NCBI RefSeq assembly: GCF_014205835.1
Contig: NZ_JACHCQ010000001.1
Location: 124,001-188,000, forward strand
From: Pedobacter sp. AK013
Lineage (GTDB): Bacteria; Bacteroidota; Bacteroidia; Sphingobacteriales; Sphingobacteriaceae
Length of the DNA: 64,000 nt
Reading direction: 5' to 3'
The notes under the pieces are model-generated. The model was not told the origin of the DNA, made no database searches, and saw only the letters and a program-made list of their open reading frames with translations. The stretch's first letter is position 1. Every line of letters starts with the position of its first letter. Shown here piece after piece: positions 46,226 to 55,735 of this stretch. A program made the position numbers and the translations under genes.

Positions 46226-47034
46226 GCACGTTTACCATCAAAGATACTGAAGATATGGAAAGGTCTGTAGTGTTATTGGTTGATGACAACAAAGATATCC
46301 TTGATTTCATTTCAGATGATCTGGAAGAAAAATACCATGTTTTACAGGCCAGAAATGGTATAGAAGCCTTAGAAATATTGCAACGCGAAATTGTTCAACT
46401 CATTATTAGCGACGTAATGATGCCTGAAATGGACGGTTTCGAATTTTGTGCAAAAGTTAAATCTACCCTGGAGTTCAGCCACATCCCCGTTATCCTGCTT
46501 ACCGCAAAAAATTCGTTGCAATCTAAAATTGAAGGTTTAGAACTGGGTGCCGATGCCTATGTAGAAAAACCCTTTTCGCCCGAATTTCTCCAGGTACAGA
46601 TTTCCAGCCTGATAAAAAACAGGAACAAGATTAAGGAGTATTTCTCCAATTCTCCCCTCGTTCACCTTAAAAGCATTGCCTATTCTAAGGCAGATGAGTT
46701 GTTTTTGGAGAAATTACAGAATACCATTAATAAAAACATCAGCGATCAGGATCTGGATGTAGAACACCTGGCAGAAAAGATGAACATGAGCCGGCCAACT
46801 TTATACCGGAAAATCAAATCTATCTCTAACCTGAGCCCGAATGAACTGATTAATTTAACCAGACTAAAAAAAGCTGCTGAACTTTTAAATGAAGGGGTAT
46901 TAAAAATCTATGAAATCTCAGAAATGGTTGGGTATAGCTCTCAATCGCACTTTGGAAGAAACTTTGCCAAGCAGTTCGGCATGTCGCCAACCGACTATGT
47001 AAACAGTAAAAATACAGATAAAAAAAAGCCTTAA
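46210..47034 (+). CDS. Response regulator with AraC-type DNA-binding domain
   Basis: 274 residues. Receiver domain from SVVLLVDDNKDILDFI, phospho-acceptor Asp68 in IISDVMMPEMDGF, Lys in VEKPFSP. AraC-type HTH follows from about 165, with LAEKMNMSRPTLYRKIKSIS and ISEMVGYSSQSHFGRNFAKQFG. It overlaps the kinase gene by 16 bases in another frame. Together they total about 1330 residues with the domain order of a one-piece hybrid two-component regulator. It is therefore either a natural split or a frameshift in a short A run (near 46207). An ATG at 46255 is an alternative start. Confidence 0.9.
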   Translation: MEKIVGTFTIKDTEDMERSVVLLVDDNKDILDFISDDLEEKYHVLQARNGIEALEILQREIVQLIISDVMMPEMDGFEFCAKVKSTLEFSHIPVILLTAKNSLQSKIEGLELGADAYVEKPFSPEFLQVQISSLIKNRNKIKEYFSNSPLVHLKSIAYSKADELFLEKLQNTINKNISDQDLDVEHLAEKMNMSRPTLYRKIKSISNLSPNELINLTRLKKAAELLNEGVLKIYEISEMVGYSSQSHFGRNFAKQFGMSPTDYVNSKNTDKKKP

Positions 47035-47102
47035 AATCAAACAGTTAACTTTGTTATTCTCTTATTTATTTTGTAAATTGTTCTAACCAAAATATAGAAG
47101 TT

Positions 47103-47549
47103 ATGAACATGCTTAAGAAAATCCAAAACTGGGGCGATCACCATCACCCAAAATGGTTAGACTATTTTAGAATCTTATTAGGCCTCATTTTAATTTGGAA
47201 GGGCGTTGATTTTTATATCAACATGCAGGCGTTTAGCAACCTTATGCGAGGTGCCTTTTTAGGTACTGCCATCAGCATCAGTTTACTGGCACATTTAATT
47301 ATCTTAATGCACATTATTGGCGGTATGGCCATTGCTTTGGGTACGTATACCCGCCTGTTCTGCCTTATTAATTTACCGATACTGATTGGGGCAGTATTTT
47401 TTGTGAATATTTCTGGTGGCATTTTTAAACCCTATTCAGAATTTTGGTTTTCGGTCTCCGTACTCATCGGACTCGTTTGTTTTGCAATCGAAGGAAATGG
47501 CGTATTATCGGTAGATCGGGAAAAAATTTACCCTGAAGAGGCGCTTTAG
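47103..47549 (+). CDS. DoxX family membrane protein
   Basis: 148 residues with four hydrophobic segments (YFRILLGLILIWKGVDFY, SISLLAHLIILMHIIGGMAI, CLINLPILIGAVFFV, FWFSVSVLIGLVCFAI). The N-terminal His-rich stretch HHHPKWLDYF precedes helix 1. The pattern matches DoxX/DoxD-like four-helix proteins, linked in some species to redox or quinone partners but mostly of unknown role. Monocistronic. Confidence 0.8.
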   Translation: MNMLKKIQNWGDHHHPKWLDYFRILLGLILIWKGVDFYINMQAFSNLMRGAFLGTAISISLLAHLIILMHIIGGMAIALGTYTRLFCLINLPILIGAVFFVNISGGIFKPYSEFWFSVSVLIGLVCFAIEGNGVLSVDREKIYPEEAL

Positions 47550-47578
47550 CGTAACCCCGAAAGCCAAAATTGCACCTA

Positions 47579-47613
47579 AAATGGCTATTATTGGCCATTT
47601 ATTTGCTTTTTTT
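47579..47613 (+). terminator. Weak terminator after the DoxX gene
   Basis: AAATGGC and GCCATTT pair over an 8-base loop and are followed by a T-rich tail. Confidence 0.45.
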
Positions 47614-47721
47614 AAAGTTTTTACGCGTGCTAACTAAATGATTAGCAACGCTTAAAATATTTATGCAAATATTTGATTGGAAATCATTTGCAGATTTGCG
47701 CCAAGTTCGTACTTTTGCAGC

Positions 47722-47806
47722 GGAGAGCTGGCAGAGTGGTCGAATGCGGCAGTCTTGAAAACTGTTGACTGTAACAGGTCCGGGGGTTCGAATCCCTCGC
47801 TCTCCG
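47722..47806 (+). tRNA. tRNA-Ser (anticodon TGA)
   Basis: Acceptor GGAGAGC pairs with GCTCTCC at the 3' end. The anticodon arm GCAGT-CTTGAAA-ACTGT gives TGA, reading UCA. A long variable arm precedes the T arm GGGGGTTCGAATCCCTC, as in class II tRNA-Ser. CCA is not encoded. The 3' end is duplicated further downstream in the window. Confidence 0.95.
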
Positions 47807-47808
47807 CG

Positions 47809-47843
47809 AAAAAAAAAGCATCCCAAAAGGATGCTTTTTTTTT
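47809..47843 (+). terminator. Terminator after tRNA-Ser
   Basis: GCATCC-CAAAA-GGATGC with nine A before and nine T after. Confidence 0.85.
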
Positions 47844-48329
47844 GCAGCAAACAAATAGATAAATAGCTGATATTCATTGAATTTTAAGTTAATTTTCCAA
47901 CCATGATTTGGGCAAAATCACGAAAAGATTCGAACCTAGGGATTTCCAACCTTCAGAAAAAAAAATCAACACACTGTAAATCAAAATATTACAAAAAAAA
48001 CCTTAACCCGAACATCTATCCCGATGCCTATTCCATTCAGTTTAATAGCGTCTTTTCATGCGTCTTTATACTTGCTTAACAACGCATTAAATAAAACGTA
48101 CGAAAATATTTTTTACTTCGTCGGATAACACTACCCAACAGTAAAGACATGTATATGAGGATTTCGTGGTATTTCGGGGAAAATGGCGGCGCGTTTCTCT
48201 TTTAAACTGTCATCCTGATTATTCCGAACAAATTACACCACATTCCGAGGCATAGTGCAAACCCATTTCGTTCTGCCTTTAGCACTAACTATTTCTCATG
48301 GATTTGCACGTAAGTGCAATTCTGCCATT
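47844..48329. other. Gene-free region beside tRNA-Ser
   Basis: AT-rich, no credible gene. Near its right end GTGCAAACCCAT (48255-48266) is inverted with one mismatch by ATGGATTTGCAC (48298-48309), and TTGCAC-GTAA-GTGCAA lies at 48304-48319. No integrase gene, the usual neighbour of a tRNA att site, is present. Confidence 0.4.
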
Positions 48330-49238
48330 TTAAAATTCTTCTTCTGTCATTGCGTTATTTATGGCTACTCCTGCAATACTCCCTGCTGATACAGAATACG
48401 GCACTGAACGTAAAGGATTGGTATTGTCTCCGCAAGCGTATAAATTATCCACTGTTGTTTTCTGTAAAGCATCTACTTTAATAAGTCCTTGTTCTGTCAA
48501 TTCACAGCCCAATGACTCAGGGATTTTACAGTGTTGTTCAAAAGGAGGTCTTGAATAGATAACATTTAATTGAAAAGTTGAATTGTCTGAGAAAACTATC
48601 TCTTGAACCACTCCGTCTTTGTGTTTCAATGAGTTAATTTCCTTTTCAACTATTGAAATATTGTGTCTTTTGACTTCATCGGTTTGCTCCTGTGTCAATT
48701 GAGATTTTCCATTGGTAAATATGGTTAAATCGTTTGTCCAGTTATTAATGAGTCGAGCCAAATGAAATGCACCATACCCATTTGCCAGAACCCCTGTTTT
48801 TTCATTCTTTACTTCATATCCGTGGCAATATGGGCAATGAAGAACTGAAATTCCCCAACATTCAGAAAACCCCTTAATGTTTAGCATTTTATCTTTTAAT
48901 CCTGTTGCAAAAACGAGTTTTTTAGCCGAAAATATTTTTCCTGACTGAGTTGTGATCTCGAAACCTCTATCGGTTTTCGTTCCATTAACGGCAAGATCAG
49001 TTAAGAATTTTACGGTGTTGTATTTCAACACTTGTTTTTTTGCTTTTTCTGCAATAACGCCTGGTTCTTCTCCGTCTTGCGTAATAAAGTTGTGTGAATG
49101 AGGCGTTTGCCTGTTACAGGGCAAACCGCTGTCAATGATTAGAACATTTTTTAAAGCCCGTCCCAAAGACATCGCTGCCGAAAGTCCTGCGTAGCTTCCT
49201 CCAACTATAATTACATCAAAATTTTTGTTATCTGTCAT
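48330..49238 (-). CDS. Thioredoxin reductase-like FAD/NAD(P) oxidoreductase
   Basis: 302 residues. FAD-binding GGSYAGLSAAMSLGRAL near residue 13, redox pair Cys135-Pro-Tyr-Cys138 in HCPYCHGYE, and the C-terminal FAD motif LYACGDNT. It resembles thioredoxin reductases in size, but the NADPH-binding GxGxxA is poorly kept (ANGYGAFHLA). It may serve another disulfide or small-molecule substrate. Start chosen at the ATG giving MTDNKNFDVIIVGG; a longer frame to 49292 adds an unlikely leader. It follows the efflux operon on the same strand. Confidence 0.82.
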   Translation of the reverse strand: MTDNKNFDVIIVGGSYAGLSAAMSLGRALKNVLIIDSGLPCNRQTPHSHNFITQDGEEPGVIAEKAKKQVLKYNTVKFLTDLAVNGTKTDRGFEITTQSGKIFSAKKLVFATGLKDKMLNIKGFSECWGISVLHCPYCHGYEVKNEKTGVLANGYGAFHLARLINNWTNDLTIFTNGKSQLTQEQTDEVKRHNISIVEKEINSLKHKDGVVQEIVFSDNSTFQLNVIYSRPPFEQHCKIPESLGCELTEQGLIKVDALQKTTVDNLYACGDNTNPLRSVPYSVSAGSIAGVAINNAMTEEEF

Positions 49239-49369
49239 GTCGTTAAAATTTGAAAAGGTTATTAATGGAAAAGGTAAAGCTAAAACTGACAAAGCAAGCC
49301 CCCTTTTTTAATTAGTTCTCGTCTTGATATTTTTTTTCTTCGACCATTTTTTGGATATATAAATATATT

Positions 49370-50173
49370 TTATTTTGCAGATCTTACACTTTTATGAATG
49401 GCATTTTCAAACATTGGATAGACGTAATTATTAAGAAATAGTACCATTCCTGCCATTTTTCCTACGATGTTTCGGAATTTTGGTTTTTTGGCGTTTATCA
49501 CTTTAATAATTTTGTCAACTATTATAGAAGGATCGTCCCCCTCTGCCATACCATTCTTGATATACTTATTTACTTGCCCTTTATAGTTCTTGTATTCATC
49601 TATATTTCCATCAATAGCAATCATGTTTGTGCCAAGATTTGTTTTTGCCCACATTGGCTCTATCATACTAACCTTGATATTAAATTGGCTTACCTCAAAA
49701 CGTAGTGTTTTAAAGTAACCTTCTAAGGCATGTTTAGATGCAGCATACATCGATTTCATAGGTATTGTTATAAGCCCCATCATTGAGCCAACGGTAATAA
49801 TTTGGCCAAACTTTTGTTTTCTGAAATATGGCAATATGGCTTTTGTCAGATTTACTGTCCCCCAAAAGTTAGTTTCAAATTGAAGTTTCCCTTCTTCTGT
49901 TGATGTTTCCTCTGCTATTCCAGTGAGCATATAGCCCGCATTATTAACCAAAACATCTAATTGATTTACGGTTTCAAAAAGCTGCTTTGTAAATTCTTTT
50001 ATAGAATTCTCGTCGGTAATATCCAAAGCCAATACTTTAAAGGGAACAGTGGCTTGCAGCTTTTCCGGATTACGACTTGTACCAATTACACGATAACCTT
50101 GTTGATGTAAATTGTTTGCTAACATCAAGCCAAAGCCTGAAGATGCACCTGTTATTAAAATTGTTTTTTTCAT
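49370..50173 (-). CDS. Short-chain dehydrogenase/reductase
   Basis: 267 residues, classical SDR: cofactor motif TGASSGFG, NNAG at about 85, catalytic Tyr and Lys in MYAASKHALEG, with Ser in TVGSMMG. No membrane segment at the N-terminus. It reduces or oxidises a carbonyl/hydroxyl of unknown substrate. It starts 18 bases after the RND pump stop, so it is probably the last gene of the efflux operon and may act on the same compounds. Confidence 0.87.
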   Translation of the reverse strand: MKKTILITGASSGFGLMLANNLHQQGYRVIGTSRNPEKLQATVPFKVLALDITDENSIKEFTKQLFETVNQLDVLVNNAGYMLTGIAEETSTEEGKLQFETNFWGTVNLTKAILPYFRKQKFGQIITVGSMMGLITIPMKSMYAASKHALEGYFKTLRFEVSQFNIKVSMIEPMWAKTNLGTNMIAIDGNIDEYKNYKGQVNKYIKNGMAEGDDPSIIVDKIIKVINAKKPKFRNIVGKMAGMVLFLNNYVYPMFENAIHKSVRSAK

Positions 50174-50191
50174 CTTACTTAATTTTAAAGA

Positions 50192-53100
50192 TTAATCGTT
50201 TTTTATACTAGGAGGAATTAACTTATACATTACCGGTGTTACGATTCTGGAAAGAATAGTTGAACTAATTAATCCGCCAATCAATACAATTGCTAATGGA
50301 GCGATAAGTGGATTGGGATTCAAGGCAAGTGGAATTAATCCGCAAATAGCTGTTAGGGACGTTAGTACAACGGGTAAAAAACGGGTTTCTCCTGCTTTAT
50401 TAATTGCATCGTCTATGCTGTATCCCTCAGCCCGCAACTGGTTGGTAAAATCAACGAGTAACAGCGAATTCTTGACTTGTATGCCGGACAAACCAATGAA
50501 ACCAATAATAGAAACTATTGACATGGGATGGCCGGTGATCAACAGCATGATCACGCCACCCAAAATCCCTAATGGAATAATAGAGAGCACAATGATGATA
50601 CCTTTAAACGTTTTGAATTGTAGTAACAGAACGCCAATGAAAAGGAATGTACTTAACAGGATAACCGACAGGAAATTTCCACCAAGTGTATCGCCTTCCG
50701 ATTCTGCTTCCCCTGATAACTTGTAATAGTAACCCGGCGGCATCTTAAGTTGGTTCAGTTGCGGAACAATGTCCTTTAATAAGTCATTGGCATATACACC
50801 TTCTTTGGTTAAGGAAGTAACTTTTGCGAAACGGGATTTATTAAAATGATTGATGGCTGTAGGTGAAGTTTCGAATGCTATAGTTGCAATTTGGCTAACC
50901 AACACAGGAACACCTTGTATATTGTTTACATAAAGATTTTTGAATGCATCTAAATTTGAAAATTTATCCCTGGGAAGTGTCAGGACAACATCGCGGGCAT
51001 CGCCCCTGTCATCTATATAATCACCAACAGTTAATCCTGCTACCGCCATTCGAATTACCTTATCAACATCGCTTGTAAGCACACCCAGTGTGCGGGCCTT
51101 TTCTTTGTTTATTGTTATTTTAACGTCAGACTTGTAAGTATTTAATTCGTTATTGATGTAAACAGTACCTGGGTTATTGCGTAAAATATCCTCCACTTTA
51201 AAGGAAAGTTTACGCAGCGTGTCCGGGTCTTCACCAAAAACCCTTACAACGATGTTGGCTTCTATCGGCGGTCCCTGTTCAAAATCTTTCACTTCAATTT
51301 TGGCATAAGGAAAAGCTTTAAACTTCTCTCTTAGCTGCTTAATCAACGCTACTTTAGAGTCAGGATTAGCCTCATCATCCATCTGTACAAAAATCTGTGC
51401 AAAGTCAGGCTTAATGTCCTGCTGATGCACGTTGTAATAAATTTGGGGGTTGCCTTTACCTACGTTGGATGTGTAATAGACGATCTCTTTGTGTTTTTTC
51501 AGTTCACTTTCTACCAGTCTGGTCACACGGTCACTTTCAGGGATGTCTGCCTGTAAGGGCAGTTTGATATTGATCAGGAACATTGGCTTTTCGGAAGTTG
51601 GGAAAAGCTTAAACCCTGTTTGCGTGAATAAGAAAAAAGCCAGCACGCTAAGTATTAATGACATTCCAATGGTTGTTTTAGGATATTTTAAAGCTCGTGG
51701 CATAATACCCCGATAACTATAAGTCAGGAATTTTTGAAGTTGCTTCAGGAAAAAATTACCTTCTCCATGTGTATGCGTTTTCAATATCCGGCTTCCCAGG
51801 AAAGGAACCAGCGTTAAAGCCACGATCATTGACGCCAGCACACTGGTGATGACAGCCATAGGCAGGCTGCGCATAAATTCACCAGCTGCATCAGGCAGGA
51901 AGGCAAGAGGCAAAAACGCAATTACCAAAGTGGCTGTACACCCTACAACTGCTATACCGATTTGTTTTGTGCCTTTCAGAACGGCATCCATTCGTGAGTG
52001 CCCTTCCCGAAGCCATCGCTCTATATTCTCTACAACTACTATACTGTCATCTACCAACAATCCCAAAGCCACAACGAGCCCAACAATACTGAGCTGGTTT
52101 AATGAAAATCCCAATAAATTCAATGCAGTAAGCCCTAACGCTAAAGAAAGCGGAATAGAAACCATTACGATTATCGATGCCCTGAATCCTAAAGGCAATA
52201 AGGTAATGACTACTAAAACAATGGCTAAGGCAAAATCAAATCCAAGATGTCCCAAACGTTGGGAAACCATAGTGCCCTGATCAAAAGTTTTGACAAGCTG
52301 AATATTAGAAGGCAAGCTTTTAGGAAAATCTTCCAGTATCGGAAGAAACTCTTGCTGCACTTTCGCTATGTTAACATTGTCTTTCATTGCTGCGGTAACC
52401 AGTACTGAGCGATGTCCATTCACCCGTGTAATATGGTTGACCATTTCGCTTTTATAACTTACATCAGCCACATCCTTCAAATAAACAATCTTTCCATTGG
52501 CGTTATAGATAACGGTATTGGCAACATCCTCAACGTTCTTAAGCTTGCCGCTGGTCTTTACATTAAAAACCTTGCTATCAAGATTGACGCTTCCTCCGGG
52601 AATATCTGCTGCTTCACTTTGCAAACTGCCCGCAACCATGTTAAGCGGAATTTTCAGTTGCGCAAGTTTATCCAGTTGTAGATCAACACGGATCTGCTGT
52701 TCCGGCATGCCGGAATACTTCACTTCTTTAAGGTTTGTTATTTTTTCAAGACGGGTTTTTAGTTTATCAGCTTCATCCCTCAGTAATTTATCAGAGGCAT
52801 TATCTGAAACCAATGCCACCTGTAAAATTTTTACATCGGAAGAAGAAATCTTTTCTGTTTTGATCTGATAGATATCCTTAGGAAGTTCACTGTTTTTCAG
52901 CGCATTTATTTCTGTTGATATTTCCTGGTATTTATTGTCTATATCAACTCCATATTTGAACTTCACCTGGATGGCCGCGACACCATCCTCAATTGTAGTA
53001 AGGATTTTGTCAATGTTTTCCAGGCCATAAATTTTATTTTCAATTGGTTTTGCCACCTGCTCTTCCATGTCTTTAGGACTTGTGCCCGGATATATCACAG

Positions 53101-53242
53101 TTATAAGATATTCAGGCGGATGTATAGTTGGGTCTTCCGAACGGGGCATTGTAAACAAGGCGAGCACGCCAACTACTGCAAACAGCAGGAATATGATAAG
53201 TGTGAACTGGTAGTTCTTAACGGCAAAGTTTGTAATTTTCAT
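50192..53242 (-). CDS. RND efflux pump inner-membrane transporter
   Basis: 1016 residues, AcrB/MdtB-like. N-terminal helix, periplasmic porter domains, and the helix 4-6 region with VVALGLLVDDSIVVVENIERW, whose acidic pair is the proton relay. The second half repeats the fold (IGFIGLSGIQVKNSLLLVDF). It exports drugs, dyes or toxic metabolites using proton motive force together with the neighbouring MFP and TolC proteins. Gene order is tolC, MFP, pump, SDR downstream of tetR. Confidence 0.94.
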   Translation of the reverse strand: MKITNFAVKNYQFTLIIFLLFAVVGVLALFTMPRSEDPTIHPPEYLITVIYPGTSPKDMEEQVAKPIENKIYGLENIDKILTTIEDGVAAIQVKFKYGVDIDNKYQEISTEINALKNSELPKDIYQIKTEKISSSDVKILQVALVSDNASDKLLRDEADKLKTRLEKITNLKEVKYSGMPEQQIRVDLQLDKLAQLKIPLNMVAGSLQSEAADIPGGSVNLDSKVFNVKTSGKLKNVEDVANTVIYNANGKIVYLKDVADVSYKSEMVNHITRVNGHRSVLVTAAMKDNVNIAKVQQEFLPILEDFPKSLPSNIQLVKTFDQGTMVSQRLGHLGFDFALAIVLVVITLLPLGFRASIIVMVSIPLSLALGLTALNLLGFSLNQLSIVGLVVALGLLVDDSIVVVENIERWLREGHSRMDAVLKGTKQIGIAVVGCTATLVIAFLPLAFLPDAAGEFMRSLPMAVITSVLASMIVALTLVPFLGSRILKTHTHGEGNFFLKQLQKFLTYSYRGIMPRALKYPKTTIGMSLILSVLAFFLFTQTGFKLFPTSEKPMFLINIKLPLQADIPESDRVTRLVESELKKHKEIVYYTSNVGKGNPQIYYNVHQQDIKPDFAQIFVQMDDEANPDSKVALIKQLREKFKAFPYAKIEVKDFEQGPPIEANIVVRVFGEDPDTLRKLSFKVEDILRNNPGTVYINNELNTYKSDVKITINKEKARTLGVLTSDVDKVIRMAVAGLTVGDYIDDRGDARDVVLTLPRDKFSNLDAFKNLYVNNIQGVPVLVSQIATIAFETSPTAINHFNKSRFAKVTSLTKEGVYANDLLKDIVPQLNQLKMPPGYYYKLSGEAESEGDTLGGNFLSVILLSTFLFIGVLLLQFKTFKGIIIVLSIIPLGILGGVIMLLITGHPMSIVSIIGFIGLSGIQVKNSLLLVDFTNQLRAEGYSIDDAINKAGETRFLPVVLTSLTAICGLIPLALNPNPLIAPLAIVLIGGLISSTILSRIVTPVMYKLIPPSIKND

Positions 53243-53264
53243 ATCTGTTAGTATTTACCTGTTA

Positions 53265-54314
53265 TTACCTGATGATTTTTATTGTAGATTTTTCGTTGAG
53301 ATAGGCACTATTCGATACCACGATTTCTTTCACTCCATTAAGTCCTTCTTTTAGATAAACCTGTTGATTGTCGAACCTTGAAATCGTTACCGGGATTTTT
53401 CTGACCTTATTGGTTCCATCAGGAGTAAATACGAATGCCTTATCACCATCCGCTTCTACCAAAGAAGCATACGGAATGACCTTTACATTTTGATCCTGAC
53501 TTGTAGATATCTCTGCCTTGCCAAACATTCCAACAGCCGGTTTGATGTCATTTAATTTCAACTTCAATTCTACCTGAAAGGAACCAAGTGTAGGATCTGC
53601 GGCTTGCGACTTACGAAACACGAAAGCATCAAATTTTTTATCCGCATATCCGTCCAGTGTTACTGTTGCTGTTTGCCCCGGATTAATCACTGCCCATTCC
53701 CGGTCTGTTAAACCGACTTTAAGTAGGTAGTTATTGTTTTGCTTTGTTTCGTTAATGAGCAGGACGGGCATACCAGCCGCAACTACTTCTCCTTCATTGG
53801 CAATTTTCTTTGCTACAAAGCCATCAGAGGTGGCATATATTTTTGAATAATGTGCGTTAAAGGCAACAGCTTCTTTTGCTTTATGAGCAATATCAAGGGC
53901 GGTCTTTGTGTTTTGCAACTGTTCTAAGGTATACACACTGTCTTTGTAGAGATTGACGGCCCGTTGATAATCACGTTGTGTCTTTTCAACGCCCAGGTTG
54001 GATTGCATTAAGCCCGCAGCAATTTCAGTTGAATTGAGTGTTGCGAGTAACTGGCCTTTTCGAAAGAACTGACCTTCCTCTACAAAAACATGGCTAATGA
54101 CGCCACCTATTTTAAAAGAATATTTGGCTTCGTTTTCTGTGCTTACAAGGCCCGTAGCACTTATTTTCTTGGGTAATCCCAATGCAGATACGGAAGAAAT
54201 CTTTACGGGGATAACATCTGCCCCGCCCAAGAGATTTTTTTTCTTGTCTTCTGTCTTACAAGAATACAAAACGGATACTACCGCTATAATACCGAATAAT
54301 TGTATTTTTTTCAT
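53265..54314 (-). CDS. RND efflux periplasmic adaptor lipoprotein
   Basis: 349 residues. Lipobox in VSVLYSCKTE anchors it. Membrane-fusion-protein layout: barrel-sandwich halves (FKIGGVISHVFVEEGQFFRKGQLLATL and IYATSDGFVAKKIANEGEVV), a short hairpin, beta-barrel and a proximal domain. It bridges the pump and the TolC channel. The ATG at 54314 with its lipoprotein signal is chosen over an upstream one that overlaps tolC. Confidence 0.92.
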   Translation of the reverse strand: MKKIQLFGIIAVVSVLYSCKTEDKKKNLLGGADVIPVKISSVSALGLPKKISATGLVSTENEAKYSFKIGGVISHVFVEEGQFFRKGQLLATLNSTEIAAGLMQSNLGVEKTQRDYQRAVNLYKDSVYTLEQLQNTKTALDIAHKAKEAVAFNAHYSKIYATSDGFVAKKIANEGEVVAAGMPVLLINETKQNNNYLLKVGLTDREWAVINPGQTATVTLDGYADKKFDAFVFRKSQAADPTLGSFQVELKLKLNDIKPAVGMFGKAEISTSQDQNVKVIPYASLVEADGDKAFVFTPDGTNKVRKIPVTISRFDNQQVYLKEGLNGVKEIVVSNSAYLNEKSTIKIIR

Positions 54315-54333
54315 AATAATTCTTTTTGTTTGT

Positions 54334-55671
54334 TTATTGAATGATGAAACTTGCATTGGCCCTTTCTATTTCGGCCTGCTTTATCAATATGTCGTAAAGT
54401 GAAATATTCTCCTGTAGTTGGGCCGATACCAGTTGGTTTTGTGCATCCAACAGTTCTATGTAAAGGGCAATGCCCTCTTTGTACATCCGTAATTGGTCCT
54501 TATAATTTTTTTCAGAAGAAGCCACTTGCGAAACAGCAGCCTTGTAATTGATAAGAGCGGCGTTGAATGAATTGGCAGCAATGCTAACCTGTAATTTCAG
54601 TTGCTGCTCAGTATTGCTTATTTGCGATTCAATCGCTTTACCATCCGCCTTCGCCTGCTTTACCTTGTATCTATTTTTGCCTCCTGAAAAAATGTCGAAG
54701 CCAAGTGAGACCCCGAAAAAATAATAAGCTGATTTATCATTGACTTTAAAGTCAAAAGCCTGTGACCCTACATCAAGAAAGGAACTAAGTTTTGGTATTT
54801 TGTAGGAATTGGCAAGGCCAATAAGATTCTTATTAATGGCAGCGGCAGTATTTAACTTTACTAGTTCTTCCCTTTTGTTTACAGTAATATCATTTACAAT
54901 GTGCGGGTCGGGAACACCCGCTATAGAATCAATCAGCAGGGGAGTGTTTAGTGGTTGGTTGATCAAAAAATTAAAATGAGACCTGGCATTATCCTGGTTT
55001 AATATGGCAGTGTTCAGTTGTGCGGTGGTCTTTGTTACCTCATTATTGCTCCTTACCACCGCCGTGCGGTTTACTTTTTGATTATTAAAAAGAGAAGTGT
55101 TTATCCTTTCATTTTCTTTTACAAGGGCAAGGACATTTTCATAAATCCTGATGGCTGCTGTAGCCTGCAAATAATTGTAATAAGCAATCTTGATTTCTTT
55201 GACAAGCTCCCGTTTGTAGATAGCTATTTCTACCTTTTGCATGTCGTACTGCTGGCTTTTTATTTTTTTATTGTAAACCAGTTCCGCATTAATGATAGGG
55301 TAAGTAGTATGCAGTTTTACATCATAAAAATTATTGGGGTTGAGTAGTACACTTTGGTTTTCTACTTGCGGAAAATTATTAGTGCCCGTCAGTTGGTTAA
55401 GCGTTTTGTAAACAGGATTCATTAAATCCCCCACAGGAATATCCACCGTGCGTCCGCCGCCTGCAAGGGTATAGTTTCCATTAAACGCAACATTGGGCAG
55501 GAATAATGACTTAGCCTCTTTCAGTGCCCAAAGGCTTTTATCAAGGAAAAATTGTTGCTGGCGGATTGTTTCATTACTGCTCAAAGCCGTGTTAATGTAC
55601 TGCTCTAAGTGTGTTTGTGCATAGGCGCTTCCTGTACATAACAATAAGAGAAATGAGAATATCTTTTTCAT
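54334..55671 (-). CDS. TolC family outer membrane efflux protein
   Basis: 445 residues with signal peptide MKKIFSFLLLLCTGSAYAQ. Two long helical repeats typical of TolC (LEQYINTALSSNETIRQQ, and RMYKEGIALYIELLDAQNQLVSAQ) frame the equatorial strands. It forms the exit duct of the tripartite pump. First gene of the efflux operon, 65 bases downstream of tetR, with an operator-like palindrome in between. Confidence 0.92.
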   Translation of the reverse strand: MKKIFSFLLLLCTGSAYAQTHLEQYINTALSSNETIRQQQFFLDKSLWALKEAKSLFLPNVAFNGNYTLAGGGRTVDIPVGDLMNPVYKTLNQLTGTNNFPQVENQSVLLNPNNFYDVKLHTTYPIINAELVYNKKIKSQQYDMQKVEIAIYKRELVKEIKIAYYNYLQATAAIRIYENVLALVKENERINTSLFNNQKVNRTAVVRSNNEVTKTTAQLNTAILNQDNARSHFNFLINQPLNTPLLIDSIAGVPDPHIVNDITVNKREELVKLNTAAAINKNLIGLANSYKIPKLSSFLDVGSQAFDFKVNDKSAYYFFGVSLGFDIFSGGKNRYKVKQAKADGKAIESQISNTEQQLKLQVSIAANSFNAALINYKAAVSQVASSEKNYKDQLRMYKEGIALYIELLDAQNQLVSAQLQENISLYDILIKQAEIERANASFIIQ

Positions 55672-55703
55672 CTGTTTTATTTTAATGAACGTTATAATTT
55701 TAA

Positions 55704-55716
55704 TGAACTATGTTCA
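55704..55716. promoter_or_regulatory. TetR-type operator before the efflux genes
   Basis: TGAAC-TAT-GTTCA is a palindrome identical in arms and spacing to the one before tetR. An extra TGAAC half-site lies 18 bases away at 55686. Confidence 0.65.
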
Positions 55717-55735
55717 ATTTAAGGGTAAAAAAATT

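Noticed and set aside
47677..47862. Open frame on the plus strand containing [14 protein letters not shown]
   Set aside because: It is the sense translation of the tRNA-Ser gene, not a protein.
47599..47877. Open frame on the minus strand containing [15 protein letters not shown]
   Set aside because: It runs antisense through tRNA-Ser and its terminator; this peptide text is a well-known artefact of translating tRNA-Ser.
54351..54551. Plus-strand frames opposite the TolC and adaptor genes
   Set aside because: Antisense to strongly supported efflux genes, with no start context or domain.
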